The position numbers and the translations under genes were made by a program. DNA of 64,000 nt from Zymoseptoria tritici IPO323 (Eukaryota > Ascomycota > Dothideomycetes > Mycosphaerellales > Mycosphaerellaceae), in the NCBI RefSeq assembly GCF_000219625.1, contig NC_018208.1, forward strand, positions 1,178,001-1,242,000, given 5' to 3'. The notes below the pieces were generated by a model. That model was given only the letters and a program-made list of their open reading frames with translations, was not told where the DNA came from and searched no databases. Below, in pieces: positions 40,014 to 51,138 of this stretch. Within the stretch, counting starts at the first letter, position 1. The number at the start of each line of letters is the position of its first letter.

Positions 40014-42804
40014 TCAGTCCTCCCAAGCCCGCCAATCTCCAACCTCCACTGCATTCGGCTGATCCACAAACAGCTCCACTGCGAACCCTTCCTCTTGCTC
40101 CTCCGAACTCACATACATTCGATCCACCACCAGCCAGCAATCTCTGTACCCATACTTGACGAAGTCCGGTCCCAAGTCCAGCGGATTCGTGCGCACCGCG
40201 GCGGAACTGTCGGCGTACTCTCCGCCGTGAGATGCTATCAAGATTCTCCGTGCAGGACCTCTGCCAAGTTCGATGCTGAGGCGAATGTGGGAGTGATTTG
40301 AACGGCGTTGTGAAGTGGCGGTCGTAGAACGTTTCTGGTTCAGCTGCTTTGCGATGATATAGAAGTTCATCAGACGTCGCGGAGACAGCGGTGCAGCGAC
40401 TTTACTTTCGCCTTGTTTGAACACCGCAGGCTTGAGCTCTGTTCTAATTCTCCCTGCACCTTCGCGAGGCAAGAGTGTAGCACAAACCGGCTGGGAAGAG
40501 TCGATGCGTAGGTTGAAGGCGCCGAGCTGATCTGGCTCGAATGTGCTGCAGACGATGGTGTATTGACCAGCGTCGAGGTCTTCAATTTCAGCAAGACAGC
40601 ATCCACGGCGGTAGTCTTTACTGTCGACTATGATGTCTTTCTTGCCCATGCGATGTACACGTTGACCATTACTGTGGAGAAGCCTGACGTGGACGTTGAG
40701 CTGTTGATCGTGCGCTTCCAGCAAGAGGCTGATATTTGTTCGAGCCGAGATGGTGATGTTGTATTGCGGATTATCGTAGTAAGTCGTGTTCTGGGCGTTA
40801 CCACCTGCGGTCTCCTTGCTCCATCGTCCAGACAGAGCGGTGACATGGGCATACCGGGGTCCGGCGTCCATCAACGTGATCGGCGAGTTGCTGAATGCAG
40901 ACAACGTGAACGTGTGGTTCGTTGAGTGCAGATTCTGCTCCAGCGGAACAACCGTGTAGGTTTTATTAGGTTCGCAGTCGTCCAACTTGAGCAGAATCTG
41001 CGGGCTATCGACGAACCAACCTTTTTGAAGATACCGCTCTGAAAGCAGGACTCTCCGCCCGCGCGAGGCAAAGACAACCATCGAAATGTGGCCATTGAGG
41101 TCGATGTACTGCCGTCCACTTTCAATCTCTTCGGCTGTCGCATCTTCCGGAACATAGTTCTGGAAATGTCTGCACAACAGTAGCCAGATGGTGCCCCCAT
41201 TACTAGCAGTGACCGTGAATTGTGGATGTTGTTGAAGACTTGTATATGGTCCTCTTGTCCTTTGCATGCTACCAGCCTCAGGGCTCTCTGACAGATCCCA
41301 CGCAAAGTGCGCATCCTGCCGGAAGGAGAAGAGGCCGGCGTTCCAGTTCAGATATACGGATTCGAAGTGCTGTATGACATTGTCAAGGTCCATCCAGAAT
41401 GTGCCAGGTTTCAATTGGTCGTCAACGTTGAGCAAGTCGCGCGGTGAGTTGACGGGCTCCATCTCATCGTGTAGCTGCCTGAGATCGCCTTCAGTGTATT
41501 GATGCCCATCGCTCGTGGTATCTTTGAACCGTCCGCGCCAGCTCGTGCCTTCAACCCATGGATTTTTGATAAGCATGAGACGCTGGCCATCCACTTCTCG
41601 AAGGTCGAGGACTGCGTAGTCATGCTCGCCGGCCAGCCCCAAAGCCTTCTCGGTCCTCCTCGACATTTTGCCAGTTCCCATGGTGATGAGTACGTCGCCA
41701 TAGGAAAAGCCCTTGAGAATTCGTCTCCAAAAGTTGTCTGGCTCGAGATCGTCAGATTGAAGGAAGACTTGCTCCGGAATCCAGCCCGTCAGGATCCACA
41801 CGTCAGTACCACTATTACTGCCAGGAAAATCGTAGCCGCCTCTAACTTTGAGATACGCCTTTTCAACAAGCGCTGGCCACAGCAGATTGGGATGGTTCCG
41901 ATCAATGACATGAATCACTCTGTTCGTCGAGCTTGTGGGTATGCGGTCGTCGATCACAACACGACGGTAGCCACCGTTGAAATTCATGCTTATCACGTAC
42001 TTGCCATTCTTCGACAACATCGGCTGGTCCTTCGCAACGTCAAAGGGATACATAAGACACTGTAGCATTTTGGGATGGCCACGAGCGAGTCTTGCGATCG
42101 CCGCGCAAAGGGAAGCTACCACGGAGCAGTCTGTAGCGGCATCTTGTACGAGATCAATGTCGCGATATATGTCCATTGTCGGCGCCAGTCCGGTTTGGTT
42201 GCCTAGATACCATGATGGCGGAGGCAGCGCATCATCGGGTCGTTTCCAGTCGTCCAGTACATCGGATTGGAACTCGGATAGCGGCAACTCTGACGCTTCG
42301 TCTCTTCAGGCGCTGATTGTTAGTTGGAACATGAGCTCAGACATGTAAGGAAACATACAAGAAAAGATCCTCACCAGGAGCTCTTTCAAACTCACTCTGA
42401 TCAGGAGCATTTGTCCATAGCGGAAACTTGACACCGTTGAGGAAGCCAGCTTTGAGCAGAATGATTTGCTCCTTGGTGGGTAATTTCCGAGAATTGCGAG
42501 GTTCCTTGAGTAGCCTCACCTTGCCGCTGTCGGGAGCATTGGCTTTACCGGGGCTGATCACTGCCGTCCAGTCTTCGCCGTTCTTGATCCGCTCGGCATC
42601 ATGCATATACTGCTTGACACGAGCCGAGTATTTTCTCTTTTCATCTGGATCAGTCACCAGTGACAGGGCCTTCATCGACTTCTCCGCAGCCTTGATCGCA
42701 ATTTCCAGCGCCTCATCCCTGGAGTAGGACTCACGCAATTCGCTCGCGAGTCGCTCTGCATCGTTGCAAAGATTGTCCAGGTCCTTGTTAGCTGACACGC
42801 TCAT
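40014..42804 (-). CDS. palB: Calpain-family cysteine protease PalB/Rim13 of ambient-pH signalling
   Basis: Exon 1 (42804-42359) and exon 2 (42303-40014) join in phase 2 across a 55-bp intron (GTATGT...GAAG), giving 911 residues. Residues 1-80 form a MIT-type three-helix domain (LDNLCNDAERLASELRESY, MKALSLVTDPDEKRKYSARVKQYM). The calpain core starts near residue 160. The catalytic Cys lies in the residues TDCSVVASLCA at about 208, His in AGEHDYAVL and Asn in IKNPWVEGT. Two beta-sandwich domains follow. PalB/Rim13 cleaves the zinc-finger factor PacC/Rim101 at neutral to alkaline pH on ESCRT-bearing endosomes; the MIT domain fits ESCRT-III binding. The first in-frame ATG is at 42804. Confidence 0.9.
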
Positions 42805-43227
42805 GCTGCGCCCTCCCGACGCCTCAGGGAAAAGCGAAAGGAGCAATTCGAGTTGAGTTGATATGGTGCAACAGCAGAGGTGAGGTGCCGTCCTTCACGT
42901 GCGTCCGCTTTGTTCCGGTGACGTCGGAAAGCTTCTTTGCGAGAAAGATCCGAGATTCACATGGCCTCGGTAAATCGACAACCGGCCAGTCGAGGCAGTT
43001 GATTGCTGCACTACCTTTGCCGTCCGATCATGCGTTGACAACCTGGTCATCCCGATTCCATACAGTCGGTAGATTTCGACTTCTTCTCCCGAGTATTCTT
43101 TGAGGTGCCGAGCGGGCCTTTCCACATCCTCACTCCTCTCGCCGACTCGCCTACCAACCACGCTACGCTCGCCCGCTTCGATACAACGGAGAAACTCCAC
43201 GACGAAGAGCGATCACAGAACACTTCA
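42805..43227. promoter_or_regulatory. shared divergent promoter of palB and the PMP47-like carrier
   Basis: A 423-bp interval between divergent start codons. No clear TATA box or repeat was seen. Confidence 0.4.
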
Positions 43228-44330
43228 ATGGCGCCCGCAGCCTCGAAGCAAGAACTTCCGCCATGGGGCATGGCTCTCGCCGGCTCCGGAGGTGCCCTCG
43301 TTGCGAACGCCCTGGTCTACCCGCTCGACATTGTCAAGACTCGGCTGCAAGTACAAGTCAAGAGAAATGCGAAGGACACATACGCAGAGGCTCCTGGCCA
43401 CGTACATTACGACGGAACGATGCATGCTATCCAGCATATTATCCAAGAGGAGGGTATATCGGGTCTGTTTACCGGCATCTCGGGAAGTCTTCTCGGAGTG
43501 GTGAGCACCAACTTCGCATACTTCTACTGGTACGGAATGGTGCGCGCAATATACGCGAAGCGTATCTCCAAGAATGGTGAGCCGGCTGGTACGGCGGCCG
43601 AGCTGGCCATGGGAGCTGTGGCAGGAGCTGTCGCGCAGATGTTCACAATTCCTATCGCGGTGGTCACTACCCGACAACAAACACAAGTGAAGGGCCAGAA
43701 GAAGGGCATGCTTGCAACAGCCAAGGAGATCATTGATAGCCCAGAAGGTGTTCCGGGTCTGTGGAGAGGTCTCAAGGCCAGCATGGTGTTGGTCGTCAAC
43801 CCAGCCATCACATATGGAGCTTACGAGCGACTACGGAATCTCTTATTCCCTGGCAAGGTTCAGCTTGCCGCTCATGAGGCTTTCCGTGCGTATGACTGAG
43901 AAGAATCATATGATTCTCGCTAACATATTACACAGTCCTCGGCTCCCTCTCCAAGATGATGGCAACAGTAGCCACCCAACCCTTGATCGTCGCCAAGGTG
44001 GCTCTGCAATCCACACCACCACCAGCCCGTGCCGGCAAGCCCTTCAAGTCATTTCCCGAAGTCATGCGCTACATCGTCGAGCGCGAGGGTCTGCTCGGTC
44101 TGTACAAGGGCATTGCACCGCAATTGCTCAAGGGTTTCCTCGTCCAGGGAATCCTGATGATGACCAAGGAACGTGTGGAGCTACTTTTCGTGCTGCTATT
44201 CAGATATGTGCGCAAGATCCGAAAGGAGCAATTGGAGAAGTTGGCGAAGATCGCGGCGGAGAAGGTTGATCAGGCGAAGGGTCAGCTCAAGCCTGTGGTG
44301 GAGCAGGTCAAGGAGCAAGTGAAGGCTTAG
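43228..44330 (+). CDS. Peroxisomal adenine nucleotide carrier (PMP47/ANT1 type, mitochondrial carrier family)
   Basis: Exon 1 (43228-43885) and exon 2 (43936-44330) join in phase 1 across a 50-bp intron, giving 350 residues. Carrier signatures are visible: YPLDIVKTRLQ in repeat 1, IPIAVVTTRQQTQ in repeat 2 and QPLIVAKVALQ in repeat 3. The second differs from the mitochondrial consensus in the way the peroxisomal PMP47/ANT1 proteins do. The C-terminal 45 residues after the last repeat are a charged coiled-coil-like tail (KIRKEQLEKLAKIAAEKVDQAK), longer than usual. The product should exchange ATP and AMP across the peroxisome membrane to support fatty-acid activation. ATG 43228 is preferred (TCAATGG context); no earlier ATG is in frame. 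Confidence 0.85.
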
Positions 44331-44774
44331 AGGTGGGTGCTGGAACGATGTTTTGATGGGAGGATTTTTTGAGATTCGAGAGAAGAATGGAAAGACATCA
44401 GTCATGTCTTTGGTCAAGGGACGAAGGCGACCCTGCCCACACGGGAGCCAATGGGTATATCTGAGAGAGGGATTTGGAGGACACGCTACAGCGAAATCAA
44501 TCAGTGATCTATTCTGCATCTGCGGCCCGAATCTGCATGGGTACAATATGGTTTGCGCGGGAGGTGGGAAAGAGGGCAGTCTGCAGACACGCCGTGCTGC
44601 GTGATACTGTTGTCGGGTATATAGGACATTACAATGTACAAGAACTCAGTCTTTCAACTCGACCATCCTCGTATTGTTTCCTTTGTGAGCTGGGATCGAC
44701 TTGAGGCCTAGCGAGATCCCTCTGAGTGTGATGGTAGGCTTGTCCCTCGAAGTTTCGCTTCTCCTGCTCTGCCT
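44331..44774. other. convergent 3' region, nothing recognised
   Basis: About 440 bp between convergent genes; no supported feature. Confidence 0.35.
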
Positions 44775-45290
44775 TCACTTCTTGTTCGTCTTTACCTCCT
44801 CCTCGATGTTCTTGACGTAACCCTCTAATCTCTGTACCGCGGACTGGAGCGCCTGTATCGAATGTTAGCCTGAGTTCATAATGGCCTGTATTGATTCTCC
44901 GCATACGTAGATGTCCTCCGTCAACAGCGTGTTCGACACCTTGTACTCGTCCACAACGTAGTAGTAAAGTCCACTACCCGCAAGCACTGTTCCCAGAAGG
45001 AAGCCCAAGAGCCTATATGTCGCCGAGATCCCATCGTCAGCGAATTGTTCCATTTCAAACAAAGCCTCTGCCATGCGCCCAGCACGGCTGATGTGGTATC
45101 CACGTCGGACCTACGATCCTCTGAATGCGCCAATGGGTTTTTTCGGCGTCACGACGACATCCGCCATCATTCTCCGGCTCGTTTGGAAGTTCCGTCTTGC
45201 GACATTGTGGAAGAGAGTTTGCGAGAGGGTTGCGGCGAAGGGTCGAGAGACGGCGAGGTTGCGGAGCGTGGTTGGCATGCGGGCTGCCAT
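44775..45290 (-). CDS. Small predicted mitochondrial single-pass membrane protein, 119 residues
   Basis: Three exons (45290-45115, 45012-44907, 44852-44775) join in frame across introns of 102 and 54 bp, giving 119 residues. The first 45 residues are rich in Arg, Ser and Ala with almost no acids (MAARMPTTLRNLAVSRPFAA, then RRNFQTSRRMM), as in a mitochondrial presequence. One TM follows (LLGFLLGTVLAGSGLYYYVV), then a coiled-coil C-terminus (LQSAVQRLEGYVKNIEEEV). I do not recognise the family. The topology resembles small inner-membrane assembly or MICOS-type subunits, but nothing specific supports that. Confidence 0.68.
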
Positions 45291-45782
45291 GATGAAGATC
45301 GGAGTGTATGCGGCGTGGTATGGTTGGAAGTGTTGTTGCGAGATGTTGATCAAGCTGGAGTTGATGTGCAAGTCGGCTTGTGATGTTGGAGCCGAGCTGT
45401 CAACTGCGCTTGGGCCCGCCAGCTTCTATAGAAATAGAATATGGCTCCTTCGCCAACATTGTTTCTTCTCATGTACTGAATGACGATAATCTTTCATGTT
45501 CAATTTGTTTGCGGAGCTCATATACATTTTGTACTAAGTGCTATAGCGACGAACACAAGCGCTTCTCTTCGAATATACCCGTGCAGGTGACCGTGAAATC
45601 AGCGACAATACGCTGACCACTCGAGCATTCGCCTCTCTGACTTCGCGCAGGCTCCTCCAACATGCGAGCAAGATGTAAGCTCCAAGGCATGACAATACCG
45701 CTGTGGCAAAAGCTTCCATACTGCGGGGTCCGTTGCGAGCTCCGTTTCCTAGACTTGATAGCCTCCGATCCTCCGTCACCCT
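45291..45782. other. intergenic, nothing recognised
   Basis: About 490 bp with no supported gene or repeat. Confidence 0.3.
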
Positions 45783-46349
45783 TCACCATCGGTTGTCGAC
45801 GACATTCCCATCGAAATCACGACGCTCCTCAAGAACCGACTGCTGAGCCCGGCGGATCTTGTTCACACACTCGACCGTGAAACCGTCCTCCGCTCCGTCG
45901 GCCAGAATGGCCTTGACCGCATCCAGGACGGCCTCGATATTCTCGTCCTTGATCATCGACAGCCACTCGTTCTCCTCGAAGTACTCATGAGACTCCTCGA
46001 CCTCCCATCCGTTGTCAGAGCGTGAGAGCACAATTGGAGCAATCTCGTCCCAGTATGGCTCGATGGTGACACGTCGGACCCGCTTCAGGAGGGCGGCATC
46101 TACCTCGGTAATGTCGTCCTTCTGCATGAAGATGACAAAGGTGTTGTTCTTGAAGAAGCGATCATAAACTTCATCGCGGATCTGCTGGCAGGTGGCTCCG
46201 AGCGCCTCGATGCACTTGACGGCTGGGCTTTGGTCCTCTTTGCTGGCACAGACGTCGATGGCGAGAAAGTCGTTGGCGGCGAAGAGGTAGATCTCATCTC
46301 TCAGCTCGCGAGGTAGGTTCTCAAGCAGGGTGCAGTGTGTCTCCGACAT
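45783..46349 (-). CDS. F-box-like domain protein, 188 residues
   Basis: A single-exon frame of 188 residues. The N-terminus (LLENLPRELRDEIYLFA) matches the short F-box-like helix pair common in Dothideomycete proteins (L..LP.ELR..IY). The next part (IEALGATCQQIRDEVYDRFFKNNTFVI) is the usual continuation in that group. The C-terminal half is acidic and helical. Such proteins are expanded in this class of fungi and are mostly uncharacterised. Binding to Skp1 is possible but not shown by the sequence. Confidence 0.65.
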   Translation of the reverse strand: MSETHCTLLENLPRELRDEIYLFAANDFLAIDVCASKEDQSPAVKCIEALGATCQQIRDEVYDRFFKNNTFVIFMQKDDITEVDAALLKRVRRVTIEPYWDEIAPIVLSRSDNGWEVEESHEYFEENEWLSMIKDENIEAVLDAVKAILADGAEDGFTVECVNKIRRAQQSVLEERRDFDGNVVDNRW

Positions 46350-47273
46350 TGTGTGGTGGGTTGGTTGGTTGCCGTGTGGTTGGTTGGTGTGGTTGCGTTC
46401 TTGCTTGTGCGGGATGCTGGATCGTGCTGGGCTGACTGCAACTGTAGACGGTTGATGGTTCTTTCCAGGACTACGGGGGATGATGGGCGCATCTTATACC
46501 TGGTCATTGCCATTTTCTTCAGACCGCCATACTTTTGCGACGTCCCTCGCGGTAGCTTTGGCAGCGTTCCAATCGCCAAGAGTGGTACATCTGTCTCTCA
46601 ACCACGGCTTCGGTTTGATGGTTCCAACCAAGTCGCTCGGCTCCAGCTGTGATTGCGCCGTGCAGCGACAGTCTTCAGAGTTGGTCTACCGTGGTTCTAC
46701 TCCCGAGAAGATTGCGGTATACAGTCCGACAGTGTGGAAGATGAGGCAGTCCTTTGCTTGTGACTCTCAAGCTTGCGATCCTCGGCTCAACCCTGGTCCA
46801 CCAAAGAGCTGCAACTGACACCTCTCAGATTCATCCACACGTGCGCGAGGCCTGGCAACTTGGAAGTTGCTTGCAATGCACGAAGCTGACACTCACTGTG
46901 CTTCGGTGGAAGTCCTCGAGAAAACGTGCTGAATAGTACCGAAAACATGACCATCTGAACCCCTGACTATTGGGAATGGGTCCAGAACTTCTTCGGCGCG
47001 TCGCGATTCTTGACTCTGCATCCTTTGAGTTTGGTATGACGAGCAGAGCTGTGGAGGGGTTTCTGTTTACTATGACGATCAAAACGGTGACAATTACCTT
47101 GGAATGCCTTCTAGCCGAGGAGCTATAGGTCCGGCAAGGTGCATGTATAGACTTCATTTCCTGTTTTCTGTTCATCTGATCATCCTTCTTTCGATCCAAC
47201 AAGCACTCTCGCACCATCTTCGCACGAGCAGAAAGAACCACCGATACTCAAATCTACAAATCAATACTTCACA
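46350..47273. other. intergenic and divergent promoter, nothing recognised
   Basis: About 920 bp between divergent genes. A GTTGGTTGGTT/GTGTGGTTGGTT-type simple repeat lies just upstream of the F-box gene (about 46353-46395). No other feature is supported. Confidence 0.35.
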
Positions 47274-48193
47274 ATGTCGCAGAACAGGGACTTCGACCAA
47301 GCAAAGGCCGATGCGAGACAAACCGCCGAGCAGGCCAAGGAAGCGACGAGACAGAACATCAACCAAGCCCGGGACGTCGCGGGCGAGAAGGCCGAGCAAG
47401 CAAAGAACGTCGCGCGGGACAAGGCTGAGCAAGCAAAGGACGCTGCTGACCGCGCTGGCCGCCGAGTTGAGCGCGAGCTGGAGAACGATGGCGTGTACGC
47501 ATGCTCTTCGACATCGCCTTAAAGTCATAGACACTAACTCGACGCGAACTATAGCTACAACCCCAAAGGTCTCGCCGTAGCCGCCGCCGGACCTCTCTTC
47601 CTCGCTCTCATCCCCGTCACGAACTGGATCTCGCAACCCGGCGGCTTCCTCGAGAAGGGCGTCAACGGCGTCATCGGAGGCGTAGGCCTCCTCGCATCCG
47701 CCGGCGCGTCCACCCACATCGCTCAGGGCGGTAAGATCGCAGCTCTGGCTGCTATATACGCCACAGCCACATACGCTCTATCTGGAGCCGCTAGCGCTGG
47801 AGGTCAAGATGCGGGTACGCAGGGAGGACGGGACAACAACCATCCTCGCGCGGCGCTCGCCAACTTGCAGGGTCTGCCATTGAGGTTGTACTCCGCCCAC
47901 CAGCATCTGATGGAGATGTTCCCCGGCTGGGCTATCGCCGCGGCCCTCGCGCAGGTCATTTCGCCGAATGATCAGCACATTATCAACCTGTTGGGTCTGC
48001 ATGTTATTGCTAAGCTCTTTGTGTAAGTATTCGTATCGAGATGGTTGAGTATTGTGGTTGCTGACCATATCTTCGCAGGCACTACCCAGCATACGTGCTC
48101 AACAACGGAGGCGTTCGCTCGGGGGCGCACTTCTTCGCTACCAGCGCCATCTTGAACGTGCTGCTCCAGCTTGCGAGGAAGCCATTGGTGTAG
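47274..48193 (+). CDS. LEA-like repeat N-terminus fused to a MAPEG-family membrane domain
   Basis: Three exons (47274-47494, 47555-48022, 48079-48193) join in frame, giving 267 residues. Exon 1 encodes about 70 residues of amphipathic repeats (QAKEATRQNINQ, EKAEQAKNVARDKAEQAKDAA) like group 3 LEA proteins, which form helices on drying or near membranes. Exons 2 and 3 encode a four-helix membrane domain. GRDNNHPRAALANLQGLPLRLYSAHQHLMEMFPG carries the MAPEG-type R..SAH.H..E pattern, and the HYPAYVLNNGGVRS segment fits the same family. MAPEG proteins are glutathione or eicosanoid membrane enzymes; many fungal members are uncharacterised. The join between LEA repeats and MAPEG falls near an intron, which would allow origin by exon shuffling. 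Confidence 0.78.
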
Positions 48194-48401
48194 AGGATCG
48201 GTGAGATATATGGTCGAAACAGAAAGTCCGAAACAGACATCAGCGCAGTCGCTCTAAGAAGCCTAGCATGTGGCTACGAGAAGAATGAGAATTAGTATGT
48301 ACAAACGTAATGGACTATCTTGAATTCTTTTTCGCTTGATCAGATTCACATGTAGTCGTACGCGCAGTTCACGCAGCTATCAATGGTTTCTGTACACTGT
48401 T
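48194..48401. other. convergent 3' region
   Basis: About 210 bp between convergent genes, AT-rich, probably holding both poly(A) sites. No specific signal is assigned. Confidence 0.3.
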
Positions 48402-50342
48402 CTAGTTACCCGTCCACCAAGTGTAGTTATTGGTCTGCTCCGCCGTATCGAACACCAACTGCGAGCTGCAGTTCAGTGGACGGTGTGGCCAGACATTATC
48501 CGTACCGAACCACGCCTCCAGCGAGCTCACCTCCGCGGTGTGGCCCTCACCGACGTACACACCAAATCCGGTACTGCACTCCTTGGACGGGTAGATCCTC
48601 GCTGACAGCGCGAAGCGTTCATTGATGTAAATCTCAGCAATAGAACCGTCGATGAAGACATTCATGTTGATCGCCTCCGTCGTGCCGTTGACGGAGTAAG
48701 GGTAGAAGTAGCCAGTAATGGTGGCGTTGTTGAACTCGACGATATTGCTGCTGTGCATGCGTTCAACGAGAATGGTGTGGTTTGAAGGCTCGTAGATGAT
48801 GTTCGTGTACTCCTCGCCATCGGGCGAGGCCTCAATAACAAGACCGACGGGTCCGGAAGCGGAGGAGATCCAGGCGTTGATCTCCATGTGTGCGGATCCG
48901 ACTTCCTGCACGATCGTGGTGGAGCTGTAGGTAGTGGTTTCGTTCCAGGTGTTCTTGGCAGCGGTGCGGCGGAGACCTGCGACGACGTCGGGGAGAGGAC
49001 GTACTCCCATAGTGTGGGCTGTGAAGGAGCCGTCTTCTTTGGGCTCGAGAATGGAGTTCTTTGCGTAAGAGATCTCGTCGCTCGAGTCGACGTGGTGTAC
49101 CTCATGGACGAACAGCTCGCGCGGCAGCGAGAGAGCGCCCTGGAAGCCTTGCTGGGAGGTACTGAACAGGCCACCGTCGCCAACGTAGTCTTCCCTCACC
49201 CAAGCGTACTGCACTCGGCGGTTGTGCTTGGTGTCGTTGAAGCTGGTCAAAGCATAGCCGGAGCCCCAATCTGCAGCGCCACCAGAGATCGGAGTAAACT
49301 CGACACTGCCATTGTCACGGCGAGAAACCTTGCCCTCGTTCCACAATGCCCATTGTGCAGACTGATGGAAGGACACATTGCCTCCTTCGGACCCGACGTT
49401 GACATACCAGTGAGCGATGCCTTCGCTGTCGTAAAGTGCGAAGAACCCGCTGACTTCGAAGTTGTAACCATAGCTGCCGGTGGAGAGGACTGGACCGACG
49501 GAAGTGTTGGCCGCTGGCTCCCAAAGAGCTCCGAGGAACGTCCAATCGGTCAAATTATTGGCAGGTGCAGACCAGAGTGGGACTCTTGGTCCGACTTCAG
49601 GTTTGATGCCAGAACCGAATACAGCGTAGTAGTGTGGTTCGTCGACTCCTCGCAATGCGTCGAGCTCCGGCGATGGCTCGAGGAAGGGATCGCGGAAGCC
49701 AGTGATGTTCCAATTCATTGGTGCTTGTTCGGTCGTGGTGGTGATTACAGGATTGCCGGGATATTCTTCCCACGTCTTGCCGCCATCAGTGCTCAATGCT
49801 AGACTCTGGGTCTCGGTACCTGGCTGGTATGGCAGCGCCCAGTTGGTGGGCAGCTTGGACACCGAAGTGTAAAAGATGAGCAGAGTGCCGTCCACCTCTC
49901 CTTTGGTGTTCACCGGCTGCGCAGTGCCGGAGAAGATTCCCAATCCATTATACGTTCCGTTGCCGGAGGGAGACAGGATGAGAGCTTCATTATTCTCCCA
50001 GCCGCCATGATCCTCCCAATGAATCAAGTCCTTGCTCATGGCAGAGCCCCAGCTGATGTTGCCCCAGTTGATATGATTAGGATGCCATTGGTAAGACAGA
50101 TGATATTCGTCCCGGGTGGGATCGTAAACAGCGCCACAAGGATCGTTCATCCATCCAGCAGGTGCGATGAAATGTGACTGCGGTCGCCACCGGGTGAACA
50201 AAGTGTTATTGCCCATCGACCGGATGTCTTCCGCTGTCAACGATGCGCATGTCGAAGGATGAGGTGCGCAGTCATTAGGCGCAGCGAATGCAGCTGGCAG
50301 AGCCGCCATGACCGCACACCTGGGTAAGAATGAAGAACGCAT
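48402..50342 (-). CDS. Secreted glycoside hydrolase family 32 enzyme (invertase/fructosyltransferase type)
   Basis: A single-exon gene of 646 residues with a signal peptide (about residues 1-20, ending AAFAA). The GH32 nucleophile motif is WMNDPCG near residue 64, followed by WGSAMSKDLIHWED. The transition-state motif is FRDPFLEPS near residue 218. The acid/base glutamate probably lies in NFEVSGFF near residue 296; here the residue after Glu is Val, whereas many invertases have Cys. I recall NFE(V/T) in fungal fructosyltransferase-like members, so that activity is possible. The C-terminal beta-sandwich is present. More than ten N-glycosylation sites fit secretion. It should act on sucrose or fructans outside the cell. 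Confidence 0.91.
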   Translation of the reverse strand: MRSSFLPRCAVMAALPAAFAAPNDCAPHPSTCASLTAEDIRSMGNNTLFTRWRPQSHFIAPAGWMNDPCGAVYDPTRDEYHLSYQWHPNHINWGNISWGSAMSKDLIHWEDHGGWENNEALILSPSGNGTYNGLGIFSGTAQPVNTKGEVDGTLLIFYTSVSKLPTNWALPYQPGTETQSLALSTDGGKTWEEYPGNPVITTTTEQAPMNWNITGFRDPFLEPSPELDALRGVDEPHYYAVFGSGIKPEVGPRVPLWSAPANNLTDWTFLGALWEPAANTSVGPVLSTGSYGYNFEVSGFFALYDSEGIAHWYVNVGSEGGNVSFHQSAQWALWNEGKVSRRDNGSVEFTPISGGAADWGSGYALTSFNDTKHNRRVQYAWVREDYVGDGGLFSTSQQGFQGALSLPRELFVHEVHHVDSSDEISYAKNSILEPKEDGSFTAHTMGVRPLPDVVAGLRRTAAKNTWNETTTYSSTTIVQEVGSAHMEINAWISSASGPVGLVIEASPDGEEYTNIIYEPSNHTILVERMHSSNIVEFNNATITGYFYPYSVNGTTEAINMNVFIDGSIAEIYINERFALSARIYPSKECSTGFGVYVGEGHTAEVSSLEAWFGTDNVWPHRPLNCSSQLVFDTAEQTNNYTWWTGN

Positions 50343-51138
50343 CTTGCTTGAGCCTGCACTGCTTGTTGATCGAGAGCTGTAGGGAAGAGCCCTGATGGAA
50401 GACCTACCAGGCGAGCGTCGTTCTACTTATACAGATCTGGTGCAATGACCAGCATATATACGCCGTCTCTAGGCGAGAGGCCAGACTCCACGCATGACTC
50501 CACTGGGGGAGTTCGCGGAGAGGACAAGCACTGTACACGGACCAGGATGAAGACATCGCCATGCTTTTCGTCCCCGCCGAGAAATACATCCCGGCTGGTA
50601 GAAGACACCAACGTGTGTAAATTCGCCGAGCTTGAGCCCGAGGTGCAGGCCACGGTGCTTGCCTTTGACATTGCCATCGAAATGCCGAGAAGAACGGTCC
50701 CTTGGCTGACGCTGCAAGCAGCGGGCTTTGACGGCTCCAATTGCGACGGTCCGGGGTGCTTGATGAACATGCGGAGAGCGTGTCCACCGATTCTACCGCC
50801 AAGGTGGAGCAAAAGTCCAAGCGAGTTCACTGTCTGTGACATTTGTGCGATGAAGTAGGGAGATTGCCGGTTTGTCATTCTCTCGGCGCCTGAGGTGTGA
50901 AACGAGCTGGATGAGTCAGCGAGCCACTAGCGCCGGGCGGCTTCCAATGCATCTACCTCAGGTACTACACGCATAAACATTCTCGTCTTCGGAATCGACT
51001 TACACGCTTGGGCATCATTGAGAAAGGCATTGCTGGTGATGACCGTGGCGTGACCGTCCGGTCTTCTGCTCAAAGTGCCAGTCATGCGGTGCGGTCTGGC
51101 CGGCATTCCAGAGGTAAGCGATACTCGACGACCAAGCG
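50343..51138. other. intergenic, nothing recognised
   Basis: About 800 bp. Overlapping frames of about 140 residues on both strands near 50423-50878 have no recognisable content and may be chance. Confidence 0.3.

Noticed and set aside
48888..49802. Plus-strand frame of 304 residues
   Set aside because: Antisense to the GH32 gene; no recognisable family.
50423..50878. Overlapping 137- and 151-residue frames on both strands upstream of the kinase
   Set aside because: Neither has a recognisable domain and they are antisense to each other; not enough to call a gene.
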